DNA of 64,000 nt from Streptomyces sp. NBC_00376 (GTDB taxonomy: Bacteria; Actinomycetota; Actinomycetes; Streptomycetales; Streptomycetaceae), in NCBI RefSeq assembly GCF_036077095.1, contig NZ_CP107960.1, positions 8,370,001 to 8,434,000 of the forward strand, given 5' to 3'. The translations under genes were made by a program, and so were the position numbers. Shown piece after piece: positions 44,059 through 52,889 of the stretch (positions within the stretch are counted from its first letter, which is position 1; every line of letters starts with the position of its first letter). The notes below the pieces were generated by a model that ran no database searches, was not told the origin of the DNA, and was given only the letters and a program-made list of their open reading frames with translations.

Positions 44059-44547
44059 ATGACCGTGTTCGCGTGCGCCGCCTGCGGCGCTGCGCTGACC
44101 GGCCCGCTGAAGCGATTGCCGGCAGTGCCCGAGGCTCCCCACCACGCGTGGTGGGAGGCGGAGGAAATGGGGCCGTCGCCGGCAACCGTGCCGTCGGGCT
44201 GCTACGCGATCGAGACGGAACCGTACGGCCCGCCTCTTGTCATTGCCGAGGCGCCGGGCCCTGTGATGCCCCGCCGTGGGACTCTCCACAACATCGACGG
44301 GCAGCCGTTGGTCTCCCAGGGGCTGCGAGGCAATATCGTCGTAAACCCGGATGACTCCAATGGACTGACGACGCGGCACGCCTCCGCCGCATGCTGCGGG
44401 GCGACTCCTGACGGGGGAATGAACCAGGTCTGCGCCTGCGGAACACTGGTCGCGACCCTCTGCTCCGACTGCTGCCTGCCGTATGAGCTTCACCTCTCAC
44501 CCGACCACGTCCGGGCCCTGCCACCCACTCACTCGGCCCCGACCTGA
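44059..44547 (+). CDS. Zinc-ribbon-like hypothetical protein
   Basis: About 162 residues. It starts MTVFACAACGAALTGPL, a start shared by a group of Streptomyces hypothetical proteins as far as I recall. Cysteine pairs CAAC at the front, a later CC, and CACG with CSDCC near the end suggest zinc binding. The open frame extends to an ATG at 43960, but that extension has no family resemblance; the ribosome site for 44059 is also poor (GGAG touches the ATG), so the start is uncertain. The function is unknown. Confidence 0.6.
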   Translation: MTVFACAACGAALTGPLKRLPAVPEAPHHAWWEAEEMGPSPATVPSGCYAIETEPYGPPLVIAEAPGPVMPRRGTLHNIDGQPLVSQGLRGNIVVNPDDSNGLTTRHASAACCGATPDGGMNQVCACGTLVATLCSDCCLPYELHLSPDHVRALPPTHSAPT

Positions 44548-44616
44548 ACGCGCGAGCCCGCACAATGCGACTTGAGCCGGAAGCGTCCCTCGCCTCCGAG
44601 TCATCCGCCGGCGGTT

Positions 44617-44760
44617 GTCAGGACCACCTTTCCGCCCTGCTTGGCGATCTGCCTCAGGCTCGGTCCAGGCGCGGTGCCTTGGCGGCGAGCAGTCCGATCA
44701 GCTCGTCGCGCCAGCGGCGGACGGCGGACTCGGACACGTCGTTGCCGCCGGATGCGCTCG
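44617..44760 (-). pseudogene. IS5-type transposase fragment
   Basis: On the minus strand one frame reads VSESAVRRWRDELIGLLAAKAPRLDRA then stops, and the next frame continues RQIAKQGGKVVLTTAGG. Together they match the HTH-plus-first-strand region of IS5-group transposases (RWRDELI followed by QGG.VVL.DG). A frameshift separates them and the catalytic part is missing. There is no terminal repeat. Confidence 0.5.
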
Positions 44761-44855
44761 GACCGTGGCCCCGCGCCACGACGGCGACCGCGTACGGAGC
44801 GTGCGGTCATCGCTGCGAAAGCCTGTTGTGATGAGGCCGTACGTCGGAGAAGGTC

Positions 44856-45413
44856 ATGGGCATGGAGTTCTTCTGCTACCACCGCGACCGGCCCGACTCC
44901 CTCGCCCTGCGCAACGAGCTGCTGCAAGAGCACTGGTCGTACATGGACCGGTACGCCGAGGAGATGATCGCTCGCGGCCCGGTTTTTGCCGCCGACGGCG
45001 AAACGCCCGTCGGCAGCGTGCACATCGTCGACCTGCCGGATTCCGTCGCTGCCCGCGCGTTCGCCTTCAACGAACCCAACTACCAGGCCGGCGCGTACCG
45101 TGATGTGATGCTGCGCCGGTGGCGCAACATGCTCGGACGAACCATGTGGGACTTCCCAGGCGGCCCGACCGGTGACAACCGGTACCTGGTACTCGGCCTC
45201 GGCTCGGGGCAGCCCGCCGATCTCGTCCTGCCGCCCGACCGGGACGAACTGATTGCGTTCGGGCCGCTGCTGTCCGACGACGGTGACACCTGGCTGGGTA
45301 CAGCGGTGCTGCTCAGTGCTCCGAACCCGGACACGGCACGCGCCGTCCTTGCCCCGGACGCGTACGCCGAAATCGAGGTGCACCACTGGGAGTTCGGCGG
45401 GCGAAGGTCCTGA
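44856..45413 (+). CDS. YCII-related domain protein
   Basis: A 185-residue protein holding two YciI-like alpha/beta units. The first is MEFFCYHRDRPDSLALRNELLQEHWSYMDRY with the His-Asp type active-site area and GSVHIVDLPDSVAARAFAFNEPNYQAGAY. The second is LPPDRDELIAFGPLLSDDGDTWLGTAVLLSAPN. GGAG lies 6 nt before the ATG at 44856. YCII domains are dimeric and of uncertain chemistry; some are near to muconolactone isomerase in fold. No operon partner is visible. Confidence 0.8.
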   Translation: MGMEFFCYHRDRPDSLALRNELLQEHWSYMDRYAEEMIARGPVFAADGETPVGSVHIVDLPDSVAARAFAFNEPNYQAGAYRDVMLRRWRNMLGRTMWDFPGGPTGDNRYLVLGLGSGQPADLVLPPDRDELIAFGPLLSDDGDTWLGTAVLLSAPNPDTARAVLAPDAYAEIEVHHWEFGGRRS

Positions 45414-45584
45414 AGCAGCAGGGGAGCACCACGCTGCCGACGCCTGCCGGTTGACGTCAGCAGCCTCACGGAAGCACGGTTCCAGCCACTCCCAGAGATC
45501 CTGAACGGATGACCGGCGGCACAGGGGACGGCCTTTCCCCACCTCGCAGCGCTCACCACGAGTTGGTCGCTCCTGCGCAACGAA

Positions 45585-45640
45585 GAAGCTCCTGGTAGAC
45601 AGTCTCTCGACCGAGTTCACCCGCTTCCACCAGGAGCTTC
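45585..45640. repeat. Inverted repeat before an IS5 transposase remnant
   Basis: GAAGCTCCTGGT at 45585-45596 and ACCAGGAGCTTC at 45629-45640 are exact complements separated by 32 bases. They sit just ahead of the transposase start codon, so they may be the element end or a structure limiting its translation. Confidence 0.5.
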
Positions 45641-45642
45641 AC

Positions 45643-45810
45643 GTGCCGGTCCAACCGTCCTCGATTGATCTGTCCAGCCGCACCCTACGGTTCCCGATCG
45701 GGCAACTGAACGGCCGGACGGCAGGACATCGGGACACGGTGGAGACGCCGTCCCGCCTTGCGCCAGACCCTGCTCGCCCTGGCCCACCTGCGGTGCGTCC
45801 GCAGGGCGAC
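45643..45810 (+). pseudogene. IS5-family transposase N-terminal fragment
   Basis: GTG at 45643 begins VPVQPSSIDLSSRTLRFPIGQL, which matches the start of a common Streptomyces IS5-type transposase (YPSSIDLSSRTLRFL). A shift of frame near 45735 leads into TRWRRRPALRQTLLALAHLRC, the next conserved block. Everything beyond, including the catalytic residues, is gone. Confidence 0.62.
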
Positions 45811-46045
45811 GGGACGCGGGAAATCCCTGATCACCCATGGCATCGCGTGGTCAACCAGGACACTTCACCTGAACGGTGGCGCTCTGGGCGCCACCCCGAA
45901 TCGATATACGGCGATATCCGGGACGGCGCCGACGCCGTGATCGCACCAGCCATACCGGGATCACCACATCAGATCGCCCCGGCGCCGAGACGATCGTTGC
46001 AACCAGACTTCCACGACGCAGCCAATGCTGAGCAAAGGTGAGACC

Positions 46046-46588
46046 ATGAACCGACCACTGCTGTTCCTCGATGTGGACGGGCCGCTCAACCCCTACGCGG
46101 CCAAGCCACAGAAGCGCCCCGACGACTACACCACACTCAGAGTGCCGCTGGGCAGCGGGACCCTGATGGAAGACAGAGTATTCCCGGTCCGGAGGCGGCA
46201 CCTGAGGGTCTGGCTCAACCCTGAGCACGGGCGAGCCTTGCTCGGGCTCGACTACGAGTTGTGCTGGGCCACCTCGTGGATGGACGACGCCAATCGGTGG
46301 ATCGCCCCGGTGCTCGGCCTTCCCGAACTCCCCTTCGTCGACTTCGGCGACGCCCTGTTCCAGGAGCGCCCGGACGGGGTCCACTGGAAGACTGCGCCCC
46401 TTGTGCGCTACGCCAACGGCCGTCCCTTCGCCTGGGTGGACGACGAGCAGAGCGACCTCGACGAGGTCTACGTAACCGCCCACCACCGGGCTCCTGGGCT
46501 TCTGCACCACGTCAACCCGCGAATCGGTCTACGCGAGGACGACTTCCGGACGCTCGCTGATTTCGCTCGATCGCTGGGGACCCCTTGA
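46046..46588 (+). CDS. HAD-superfamily-like hypothetical protein
   Basis: A 180-residue protein starting MNRPLLFLDVDGPLNPY, the HAD motif I DxDG with its two aspartates. Later AWVDDEQSDLDE is a plausible motif IV with acidic metal ligands. AAAGGTGAG precedes the ATG at 46046. Short proteins of this kind are common in Streptomyces and annotated as hypothetical or HAD-like phosphatase. No substrate can be inferred, and it stands alone. Confidence 0.72.
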   Translation: MNRPLLFLDVDGPLNPYAAKPQKRPDDYTTLRVPLGSGTLMEDRVFPVRRRHLRVWLNPEHGRALLGLDYELCWATSWMDDANRWIAPVLGLPELPFVDFGDALFQERPDGVHWKTAPLVRYANGRPFAWVDDEQSDLDEVYVTAHHRAPGLLHHVNPRIGLREDDFRTLADFARSLGTP

Positions 46589-46983
46589 GCCACCGGCTGA
46601 GAGGGCACCATGCCATCAGGCAGCCCTGTGCCCGCCGCCGCCAGCCATGCACGAGCTCGTGAGGCGCGGCCATCCAGACAGTTGACAGTCGCAGAAATAG
46701 TGGACCCGGCCCATCAAGGGACGCACACCCTTGGCGATCTCCGTGGTGTTTCCGACGCTTCGTCGGCAAGCGCCTGGCCATCCGTGGGACGGCGGCAGTG
46801 TTTCCCTCCGCGTTGATGACGACTCGCGACTGGCGACAGGACAATCCACTCAGTGCTGCTGAAGAATCTGCGCACTCCAGGTGTCCACCGGCGGCGGAAT
46901 GCCCTCCCCACGCGGCAGAACAGGCCGGGGATCAGTAGCCGACGGCCGACGGCTGCCACCATTTGGGAGGGAAGAAGCGGCCG
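46589..46983. other. Spacer with no recognised gene
   Basis: Nothing identifiable in either strand. It is followed by a terminator that belongs to the minus-strand DinB gene. Confidence 0.4.
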
Positions 46984-47009
46984 CTTGCGCGGCCTTGTGG
47001 CCGCGCAAG
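46984..47009 (-). terminator. Terminator of the DinB-like gene
   Basis: An 11-bp perfect stem CTTGCGCGGCC / GGCCGCGCAAG with a 4-nt loop, starting 8 bp after the stop codon on the minus strand. Confidence 0.8.
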
Positions 47010-47017
47010 GGCTTCTC

Positions 47018-47545
47018 TCACGCGCCGGTACCCCCGTCGATCCGCTCGCGGATGAGATCGGCATGACCGTTGTGGCGTGCGTATTCCTCGATCATGTGCA
47101 CCAAGATCCAGCGCAGCGAGACTCCCTGGTCACCGACGTGACCCGCTTCCTGTTCGGACAGGCGGCCGGAGTCGTCCAGCGACGCGTCGGCGATCAGTTC
47201 ACGGCCACGGGCGACCTCCGCCTGCCAAGCAGCCATCACCTCGTCCAGTCCCCGGTCCGGGCGAAGGGCAAAGCCGTCGCCATTGCTCTGTCCGAAGACC
47301 GGTGGCAGGTCCTGGCCTGCGAATACACGCTGGAACCAGTTGCGTTCCACCTCAGCCAGGTGCTGGACGAGGCCGAGCAGTGTCATCGACGACGGTGCCG
47401 CCGAGGCCAGCCGCAACTGATCATCTTTCAGGCCGGAACACTTCAGGGCGAGAGTCGCACGGTGAAAGTCCAGCCACGCTTCCAGCATGGCGCGCTCGTC
47501 AGCATGTGCAGGTGGGACAGGTCGTCCATCCGGTGTCGTGTTCAT
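47018..47545 (-). CDS. Mini-DinB / DUF664 family protein
   Basis: A 175-residue four-helix protein. [19 protein letters not shown] holds the first metal-ligand His, and [28 protein letters not shown] near the C-terminus holds the paired histidines ([12 protein letters not shown]) typical of the DinB/DUF664 metal site. GAGGG lies 7 nt before the ATG at 47545. Members include thiol-dependent transferases and stress proteins in actinobacteria; the substrate here is unknown. It ends in a strong terminator. Confidence 0.88.
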   Translation of the reverse strand: MNTTPDGRPVPPAHADERAMLEAWLDFHRATLALKCSGLKDDQLRLASAAPSSMTLLGLVQHLAEVERNWFQRVFAGQDLPPVFGQSNGDGFALRPDRGLDEVMAAWQAEVARGRELIADASLDDSGRLSEQEAGHVGDQGVSLRWILVHMIEEYARHNGHADLIRERIDGGTGA

Positions 47546-47928
47546 GGACACACCCTCGCAGGAACGGTCGTGGATTTACGACCCTCCTTCACCGACGACG
47601 AACGTACGTAATCGGCGCCTCCCGCGCCCAATCAGTGACATCGAAGCTCGTTGCGTGGACATCTCCGATCCCATCGACCTCCAACTGCTGCCCAAAGTGC
47701 CGCACAGACACTGCTGCTGAAAGGATGGCCGGGTGGTTCGGACACATCCGGTGGCGCGACCGGATGTCCCGAAGGGCACCGTGTGCGTCTTGGGCGCTGG
47801 AGGAGGTGAGCGCGTGCAACCGGTCGGGGTTCGGACAGGCTGGCCGGCGAGGCGGAACGCCGGTGATCGGAGCAAGGCGTGCCGGTGAGCGACCCGTTCC
47901 GGCGCAGCAGCACTTCGTACGCTCGTGG
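47546..47928. other. Spacer between DinB-like and DUF6461-like genes
   Basis: The first part is the promoter region of the DinB-like gene. The remainder has open frames on both strands but no recognisable protein. Confidence 0.35.
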
Positions 47929-48573
47929 TCACCAGGACGACGGAGGTGACGTGCGGGTGACCACTGCAGGAAGCCGCCCGTTCTCGATCACCTTCCGGGG
48001 TAGTGACAGCCCGAAATGCTCACCGGCGACCTTCAACACTCGACGCTTCTCTTCGAGAGGCGACAGCTCCTCGTCATCGCCGAGCAGGACATCGACGCGG
48101 TCTTCCTGCGGGATGACTCCGGCCGCTTCCAGCGCTGGGCGCAGCAGGTCAGGCCGGGTTCCGGTGGGGTCGTAGCCGAAGCCCAACTCGAGGTGCATTC
48201 GCAGCTCACCGTCGGCGAGGTACCTGAAGAAGGAGGGCGGATCGTCCGGCCGTGGGTCGAGTATCAGCACTTCGGCGCCGCCGCGGGACACTGCCGGGTC
48301 GAGGGACCAGCCTTCGCTGCCTCCGCACTCCACGATGAATGACCAGTCGCCGCTTCGGCCGATGCGGCCGACGCAGTAGATCTGCGTGAGGTCGACCACG
48401 CGGGATGCTTCCTGGAGGGTGAGGGAAGGTCCGACCTCGACAGGTTCATGGTCGGCCATGCGTTCGGCCAGCTGCTGAGGGCTGAGGCCGCGGGCGCAGG
48501 TGATGTACAGGTCGGAGGCGCTCGGGTTCGCGCTCTGCCAGGCATCGGCGATCCATGCGAGATGGTCGGTCAT
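47929..48573 (-). CDS. DUF6461-like hypothetical protein
   Basis: A 214-residue protein. The N-terminus HLAWIADAWQSANPSASDLYITCARGLSPQQLAERM and the central DWSFIVECGGSEGW with FFRYLADGELRMHLELGFGYDPTG fit the DUF6461 group of Streptomyces proteins, which have no known function. AAGGAG lies 8 nt before the ATG at 48573; the frame is open to 48648 but without a site. It may act in contact-dependent or toxin-related settings like other small cytoplasmic Streptomyces proteins, but nothing here shows this. Confidence 0.68.
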   Translation of the reverse strand: MTDHLAWIADAWQSANPSASDLYITCARGLSPQQLAERMADHEPVEVGPSLTLQEASRVVDLTQIYCVGRIGRSGDWSFIVECGGSEGWSLDPAVSRGGAEVLILDPRPDDPPSFFRYLADGELRMHLELGFGYDPTGTRPDLLRPALEAAGVIPQEDRVDVLLGDDEELSPLEEKRRVLKVAGEHFGLSLPRKVIENGRLPAVVTRTSPPSSW

Positions 48574-48699
48574 TGCCGATTTCTCCTTCTCCTTCCGAAC
48601 ACAACGTGGGACCGGTGAGGCACAGCGGGACCTGGTGCTGTGCCCCACAAGCGGTCAGTAGCTTGTCACGGCTGGGGAACAGTGAAGGCCACGGTCACC

Positions 48700-49135
48700 T
48701 TGGACGCATCGCAGTCCATCCATGTCGCTGCGGGCGGCCAGGCAGATGACGCGCCGGCTTGCGAGGCGGTCATGGCCGGAATCCGGATCCAGCGAAGCGG
48801 CCTCGGCAGGCCAACGACCCGCTCTGCGGTCGTCCTTGCGGATCGGGCCTGCTCTTCCCGCGCGATCCGTGGGGACCTCCGTCGACGCGGCATCCGTGCT
48901 GGCATCCCGCATCCCGCAGCTCGCCGACCAGATCGGCCACTGTCTGCGGCGAGGCCGCGTGGGAGGCCGCCCGCCCGGTTTCGTCGCTGAGACGTACAAG
49001 GAGCGCGATGCCGTCGAGCGGTGCACCGCTCGACGTATGCAGTGGCGCGGCCTTGCTATGCCGACGGCCAAGCTTGCCATCGCTTACCAGGCAGCTTTGT
49101 ACCTTGCTGCCATCCTCACCTGGACCCGGCGCTGA
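48700..49135 (+). pseudogene. IS5-family transposase C-terminal half, frameshifted
   Basis: One frame reads MAGIRIQRSGLGRPTTRSAVVLADRACSSRAIRGDLRRRGIRAGIP, which matches the GRPRTRPDxVLADKAY..R..R..LRRRGI block with its catalytic Asp. A frameshift near 48905 leads to ADQIGHCLRRGRVGGRPPGF, then ETYKERDAVERC with the catalytic Glu, and MQWRGLA to the natural C-terminus TWTRR. The N-terminal half is missing. It is the largest of several dead IS5 copies in this area. Confidence 0.72.
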
Positions 49136-49365
49136 GCAAGGTGCTCGAAGGGCCCGTCAGGCCGGTGCATGGACGACGAGCCGGCTCTGCTCTCCTCAAA
49201 GATGCCTGCCGACCACGCATCCGGTGGACTACTGCAAGAGCATGTCCATCATGACAGGTCAGCGGCGTTTTTCGTAGGACGGAACGCACAGTTCGCGAGC
49301 CTTGTCCGGTCCGCTCCCCGACTCCCAGAATCTCCTTCGTGCATCACCCGGAGACAGGGGGGAAC
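49136..49365. other. Spacer before the TPR-like gene
   Basis: Nothing recognisable; it should hold the promoter of the next gene. Confidence 0.35.
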
Positions 49366-50538
49366 ATGGGGAAGATCGATCACGACGCGGTGCTGCGGGC
49401 CCGAGTGCTGTTGTTGGGTTCCGGCCGACTGAGCCTGCTCGAACAGGTCCACGCGTACCGGGTTCTGGCGGAGGTGAGCCCGAAGGCGTATCTCCCGAAG
49501 CTGGTCGACGCGCTCCTCTCGATGAGCTACCACAACCGGGACCCGGAGGTGGACCTGGTGCTGGCCGCCGAGGCGGTCGAGGCCTGCCGGAGGATCGAGG
49601 CCGGGGCGCCGGCCCGGGAAGAAAGGCTGTGCAGGGCGCTGAACGTCTACCAGTCGGCCCTGTTCGCCCTCGGACGCCGAGCAGAGGGACGCGCGGCCTG
49701 CGAGGAAATGGCCGAGGCTGGAAAGAGCGGGCGGCTGGCGAACATCCTGGCCGAGGAGGGGCGCTTCCGGGAGGCCGCAGAGCTCAACGAGAAGGCAGTC
49801 CGCAACGGCAGATCGGAGCACTCCTTCTGGAACATGGTCGAGTGGGCGGCGAACCTGGAGGGCGCCGGCCTGGACGACGCGGCATCAGGCGTCTTCCGCG
49901 AGCTCCTTGACGAGACCCGGCGCAAGGTCGCCGGCCAGCGCACTGCCCTGGCCATACTCACCTGGGAGCTGGTGCACCTCTCCCGGATGCGCGAGGCCGC
50001 CGGGCACGGGGCGGACGCCGCGGCCACCCGGTGGGAGGCCCTGACCGTCCTTGAGGAGCTGGCGACGACGGGCGAGCCGAAGGACTGGAGCTGCATTCTC
50101 GCGTGGTGGGTCACCCTGTTCGCCCTCTCGGGACGGGGCGACGAACGAGCTGCGAGCGCTGAGTCCCCAATGCCGCCGTTCGGCACCGACTTCGGATGGT
50201 CGAGAGACACGCGGGATGCCTTTCTCGGCACTCTGCCAGAGCTCGAAACGGAGGCGGCGGGCCTACGCGAGGCCGACCGACTGCCTGAGCTGGTCGACGT
50301 CCAGCGCAGAATCAGCATCCGCGTGGCCCTCCGCGAGGGCAACCACCCCTACCGGTTCGAGGAGCGGTTCAAGCCGTACTTCGACGAAAGCGTGGCGCTC
50401 GCCCGCCGCCTGCCCGACGACCCTGCACGCCTCGCCCGGGCCTTGACGGACCGCTCGATGTTCCTCGTCGCCGCGCGGACCTTTGAGCCCGCTCATGCCG
50501 ACTTTGCCGAGGCCGTTGCCCTCCTCGAAATCCGGTAG
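49366..50538 (+). CDS. TPR-like helical hypothetical protein
   Basis: A 390-residue soluble, mainly alpha-helical protein with TPR-like stretches (ACEEMAEAGKSGRLANILAEEGRFREAAELNEKAVRNG, and an ALAILTWELVHLSRMREAAG helix pair). It starts at ATG 49366 behind a run of G that serves as ribosome site. The C-terminal part (ARALTDRSMFLVAARTFEPAHADFAEAVALLE) repeats the same helix-turn-helix layout. No catalytic residues stand out. Proteins of this kind are frequent orphans in Streptomyces arms. Confidence 0.72.
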   Translation: MGKIDHDAVLRARVLLLGSGRLSLLEQVHAYRVLAEVSPKAYLPKLVDALLSMSYHNRDPEVDLVLAAEAVEACRRIEAGAPAREERLCRALNVYQSALFALGRRAEGRAACEEMAEAGKSGRLANILAEEGRFREAAELNEKAVRNGRSEHSFWNMVEWAANLEGAGLDDAASGVFRELLDETRRKVAGQRTALAILTWELVHLSRMREAAGHGADAAATRWEALTVLEELATTGEPKDWSCILAWWVTLFALSGRGDERAASAESPMPPFGTDFGWSRDTRDAFLGTLPELETEAAGLREADRLPELVDVQRRISIRVALREGNHPYRFEERFKPYFDESVALARRLPDDPARLARALTDRSMFLVAARTFEPAHADFAEAVALLEIR

Positions 50539-50799
50539 TCCCGCTCCGGGCCGGGCGCCTTCCCGCCCGCGGTTCCGCTCCCGTCTCTCTGATCGGGCAC
50601 CGCCAAGCCGTCCGGTGCATGGGAAGTGCCATCCATGACGGGGCGGGTCCGTCACGTTCCCTTGGGACGGCATGAGAGCGTCAGCAGGCCGAGCGCGTGG
50701 GGGAGAAGCCCCCGCTCACAACGCGGCCCCGCCGCGGCGGGGCCCGCCAGCCACTGGCCATGGTTGCGTGAGAGGCGGGTGGGAGCCGGTTCGGCCTGC

Positions 50800-50893
50800 T
50801 GCACACTCGCGATGCGACGGTCCGCGTCGGGGACGATCCCGGCCTTGGCGTCGTGCTGTTGGCGTACCCACGTACGCAGACCCTCGGTCGAAC
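50800..50893 (-). pseudogene. Possible IS3-family OrfA fragment
   Basis: The minus strand reads GSTEGLRTWVRQQHDAKAGIVPDADRRI, similar to the ETLRxWVRQ..DAG block of IS3 OrfA proteins. Only about 30 residues are left, so the call is tentative. Confidence 0.35.
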
Positions 50894-50896
50894 CGC

Positions 50897-50929
50897 GCGG
50901 GAGGGGCGAACGAGTTTCGCCCCTCCCGC
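50897..50929 (-). terminator. Hairpin beyond the FtsX-type fragment
   Basis: A 14-bp perfect stem (GCGGGAGGGGCGAA and its complement) with a 5-nt loop, 36 bp beyond the stop of the permease fragment. Confidence 0.75.
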
Positions 50930-50964
50930 ACTTGCGGTGGAGGTGTGGGGTGAGGTCCGCCTTC

Positions 50965-51105
50965 CTACGTCTGCGCGACCGCTTCCAGCGGGCTGAGCGC
51001 GGCGGCCCGCCGGGCGGGCAGGGTGGCCGCGAGCGCGCCGACGGCGAGGGAGAGCAGGACCACGAGGGCGAGGATGCCCCCAGGGGAGGGAGACAGTTCG
51101 ACCCG
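50965..51105 (-). pseudogene. ABC exporter permease (FtsX/MacB-type) C-terminal fragment
   Basis: The last 40 residues of the frame read GGILALVVLLSLAVGALAATLPARRAAALSPLEAVAQT, the typical final helix and PARRAA...P.EAV tail of FtsX-like permeases. The upstream part of the frame (51106-51489) has no related sequence, so only the very end of the gene survives, together with its terminator. Confidence 0.7.
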
Positions 51106-51595
51106 CTCGCGTGCGGCAGATGCCACAGCCGCTGGGCGGCCGCGAACAGACACAAGGCGGCAATGGCCACACCGGCCGTCTCCACGACATCCTGGCCGCC
51201 CCAGCCCGGGACGCGCTGGAGCGTCCGGCCAGGGGCGGCCGACACGACGGAAACAGCTGATGACGGGCATGCCAACCAGTATTGGTCGCCACGGACGCGC
51301 GGGCATGGACCTCAAGACGGATCCGGGCTCCGCCTTTCGGCAGAGCCGGCGCACTCCGCGCCACTCGGACCCGGAGCGGGCATAGCTGCCCGCGTTCGCC
51401 GCCGACCCGGTAGGGGGATCGGAAGGCTGAATACGGCGGCGCTTGGCGTCACTTGCCCGATCGAGAGGCGACCGCGCCGCGCTGTTCACCTCAGTGGCAG
51501 GACGTGAGGGAGCTCGATGGCCGGGGTGCCCGGCGTAGCCCCGGTCCGGCCGTCACCGACCTCCGGAAGCCGAGCCGCGCGAGATGCATCCGGTT

Positions 51596-52291
51596 TCAGT
51601 TGCCGGGCGGCAGCAGGTTCCTGGTCAGGTTGAAGGCGGAACTCGCAGTTGCGAGAAAGGCATTGACGCGGCCGAGGACGCGGCCGGCCCGGTCGGTGTC
51701 CTGCGCACCGGCCGCGTCCGTCAGGTCTTCGGCATACTCCCGCGCCCTGACCGCCTCCTCGGGCGGGGCACCTTCCGAGTCGGCCCTGAGAGCGGTGGCC
51801 AGCTGGTGGTACGAGATGACGGACAGGTCGGCCCTGCTGTCACGCCCGCTGCTCTGGGCCAACCCGTGAGGGCTGTTGACGTTGACTGCGGCGAGACCGC
51901 CCTCAGAGGCAGTTATATGCATGGACTCGTCACTGATCCCTGTCCACATGAAGTGCTTCCGGTATTCGCGCCAGCCCTTGCGGGTGAGGGCATAGGACCC
52001 GAACTTCCATCCCTCGATACGCACGAGTTTGTGTTTGACGGGTTCGGCGAGGACGAGCAGGGCATCGGCGCGGTTCCACTGCTGCTCGTCGAAGTACGGT
52101 GCCAGGCGGACTCGGGTGCCGAGGCTCGGGGACCTTCGACAGATCTCCTGGAACGCCTGCTTCTGGTAGATGTCCAGCCGATCCATGCTGATGGACAGGG
52201 CGGGGAGCCGCCAGGTGTGTAGCACGGTCCGGGCCTTCAGGAAAAGTCCGTACACGGCCAGAGCGCACAACGCCAGGACGACAATCTCCAT
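51596..52291 (-). CDS. Membrane-anchored hypothetical protein
   Basis: A 231-residue protein. The N-terminus MEIVVLALCALAVYGLFL is a single membrane anchor, followed by a soluble domain without recognised motifs (QKQAFQEICRRSPSLG, IEGWKFGSYALTRKGWREYRKHF) and an acidic, Ala-rich C-terminus. GAGGGA precedes the ATG by 5 nt. No family could be named. Codon use is normal for the window, so it is probably expressed. Confidence 0.65.
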   Translation of the reverse strand: MEIVVLALCALAVYGLFLKARTVLHTWRLPALSISMDRLDIYQKQAFQEICRRSPSLGTRVRLAPYFDEQQWNRADALLVLAEPVKHKLVRIEGWKFGSYALTRKGWREYRKHFMWTGISDESMHITASEGGLAAVNVNSPHGLAQSSGRDSRADLSVISYHQLATALRADSEGAPPEEAVRAREYAEDLTDAAGAQDTDRAGRVLGRVNAFLATASSAFNLTRNLLPPGN

Positions 52292-52889
52292 GCGGGTCCC
52301 TCACTCTCCCAGGTTGTGCAAGTCATCTGATTTCAAGTCGAGTTGACCTTCGGGGCGATGGTGCATGACGTATGTGGCGGGTGCCCCGTGACTCTTGCGT
52401 AGCACCTTCGTCCTCGATCACGTCCCCGGCCGGCCCTTCGCCGACCGCTACGGACTCGACACCGCACACCCCATCTGTGACGGTTGTGCAAGAGGGACAT
52501 CCGTCACCCCATCGCCCGCAAGCGCGCCGACTCCTCCGCACGGTCGGGTCGCCACCGCTGGGCCGTGGAGAGGACGGCGCCCTGGCTCGCCGAATGCCCC
52601 GCCTGCACCGCCACTACGAACGCAAACTCCAGGGAAGGACGGTCACGCGCAGAAGGAACCGCAGGAGAGGACCACTCATGGGCGTGCCTCCAATGCCCGT
52701 GCACGCCATGACGTTGCGATCGTGTGCCGCCGGCAGCTCACTTCCCCTTTGCCACGGAAGATTGACAACTGCAACGGGTGAGGACGAGCTGGGCTCTGCC
52801 TCGTGGCGGAGCCCGGTGCCCCCCGTCCCTGACATCGTGGCGTGCGGTGGCATCCGCGAGTTGGCGATACATGCACCGCTACTTGTGGC
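52292..52889. other. Decayed stretch with IS5 remnant
   Basis: Apart from the transposase tail at 52484-52645, nothing is recognisable. Its last part lies beyond the stop of the minus-strand araC-type gene. Confidence 0.4.
52484..52645 (+). pseudogene. IS5-family transposase C-terminal fragment
   Basis: The frame reads IARKRADSSARSGRHRWAVERTAPWLAEC, matching the conserved SSxRLGRHRWxVERTxAWL end of IS5-type transposases with the catalytic Glu. A second frame then supplies RLHRHYERKLQG, the usual next block. The gene is cut on both sides and shifted between the blocks. Confidence 0.65.

Larger units (their letters stand above)
45414..46045. other. Gene-poor stretch with IS5 remnant
   Basis: Holds the broken transposase start at 45643 and the inverted repeat before it, both listed separately. 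From about 45830 to 46020 nothing is recognisable apart from the promoter region of the HAD-like gene. Confidence 0.45.
50539..51595. other. 1-kb decayed region
   Basis: Contains the FtsX-type permease tail, its terminator and a possible IS3 fragment, all listed separately, and a 20-bp perfect palindrome at 50725-50744 (GGCCCCGCCG and its complement). No intact gene is supported. Confidence 0.45.
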
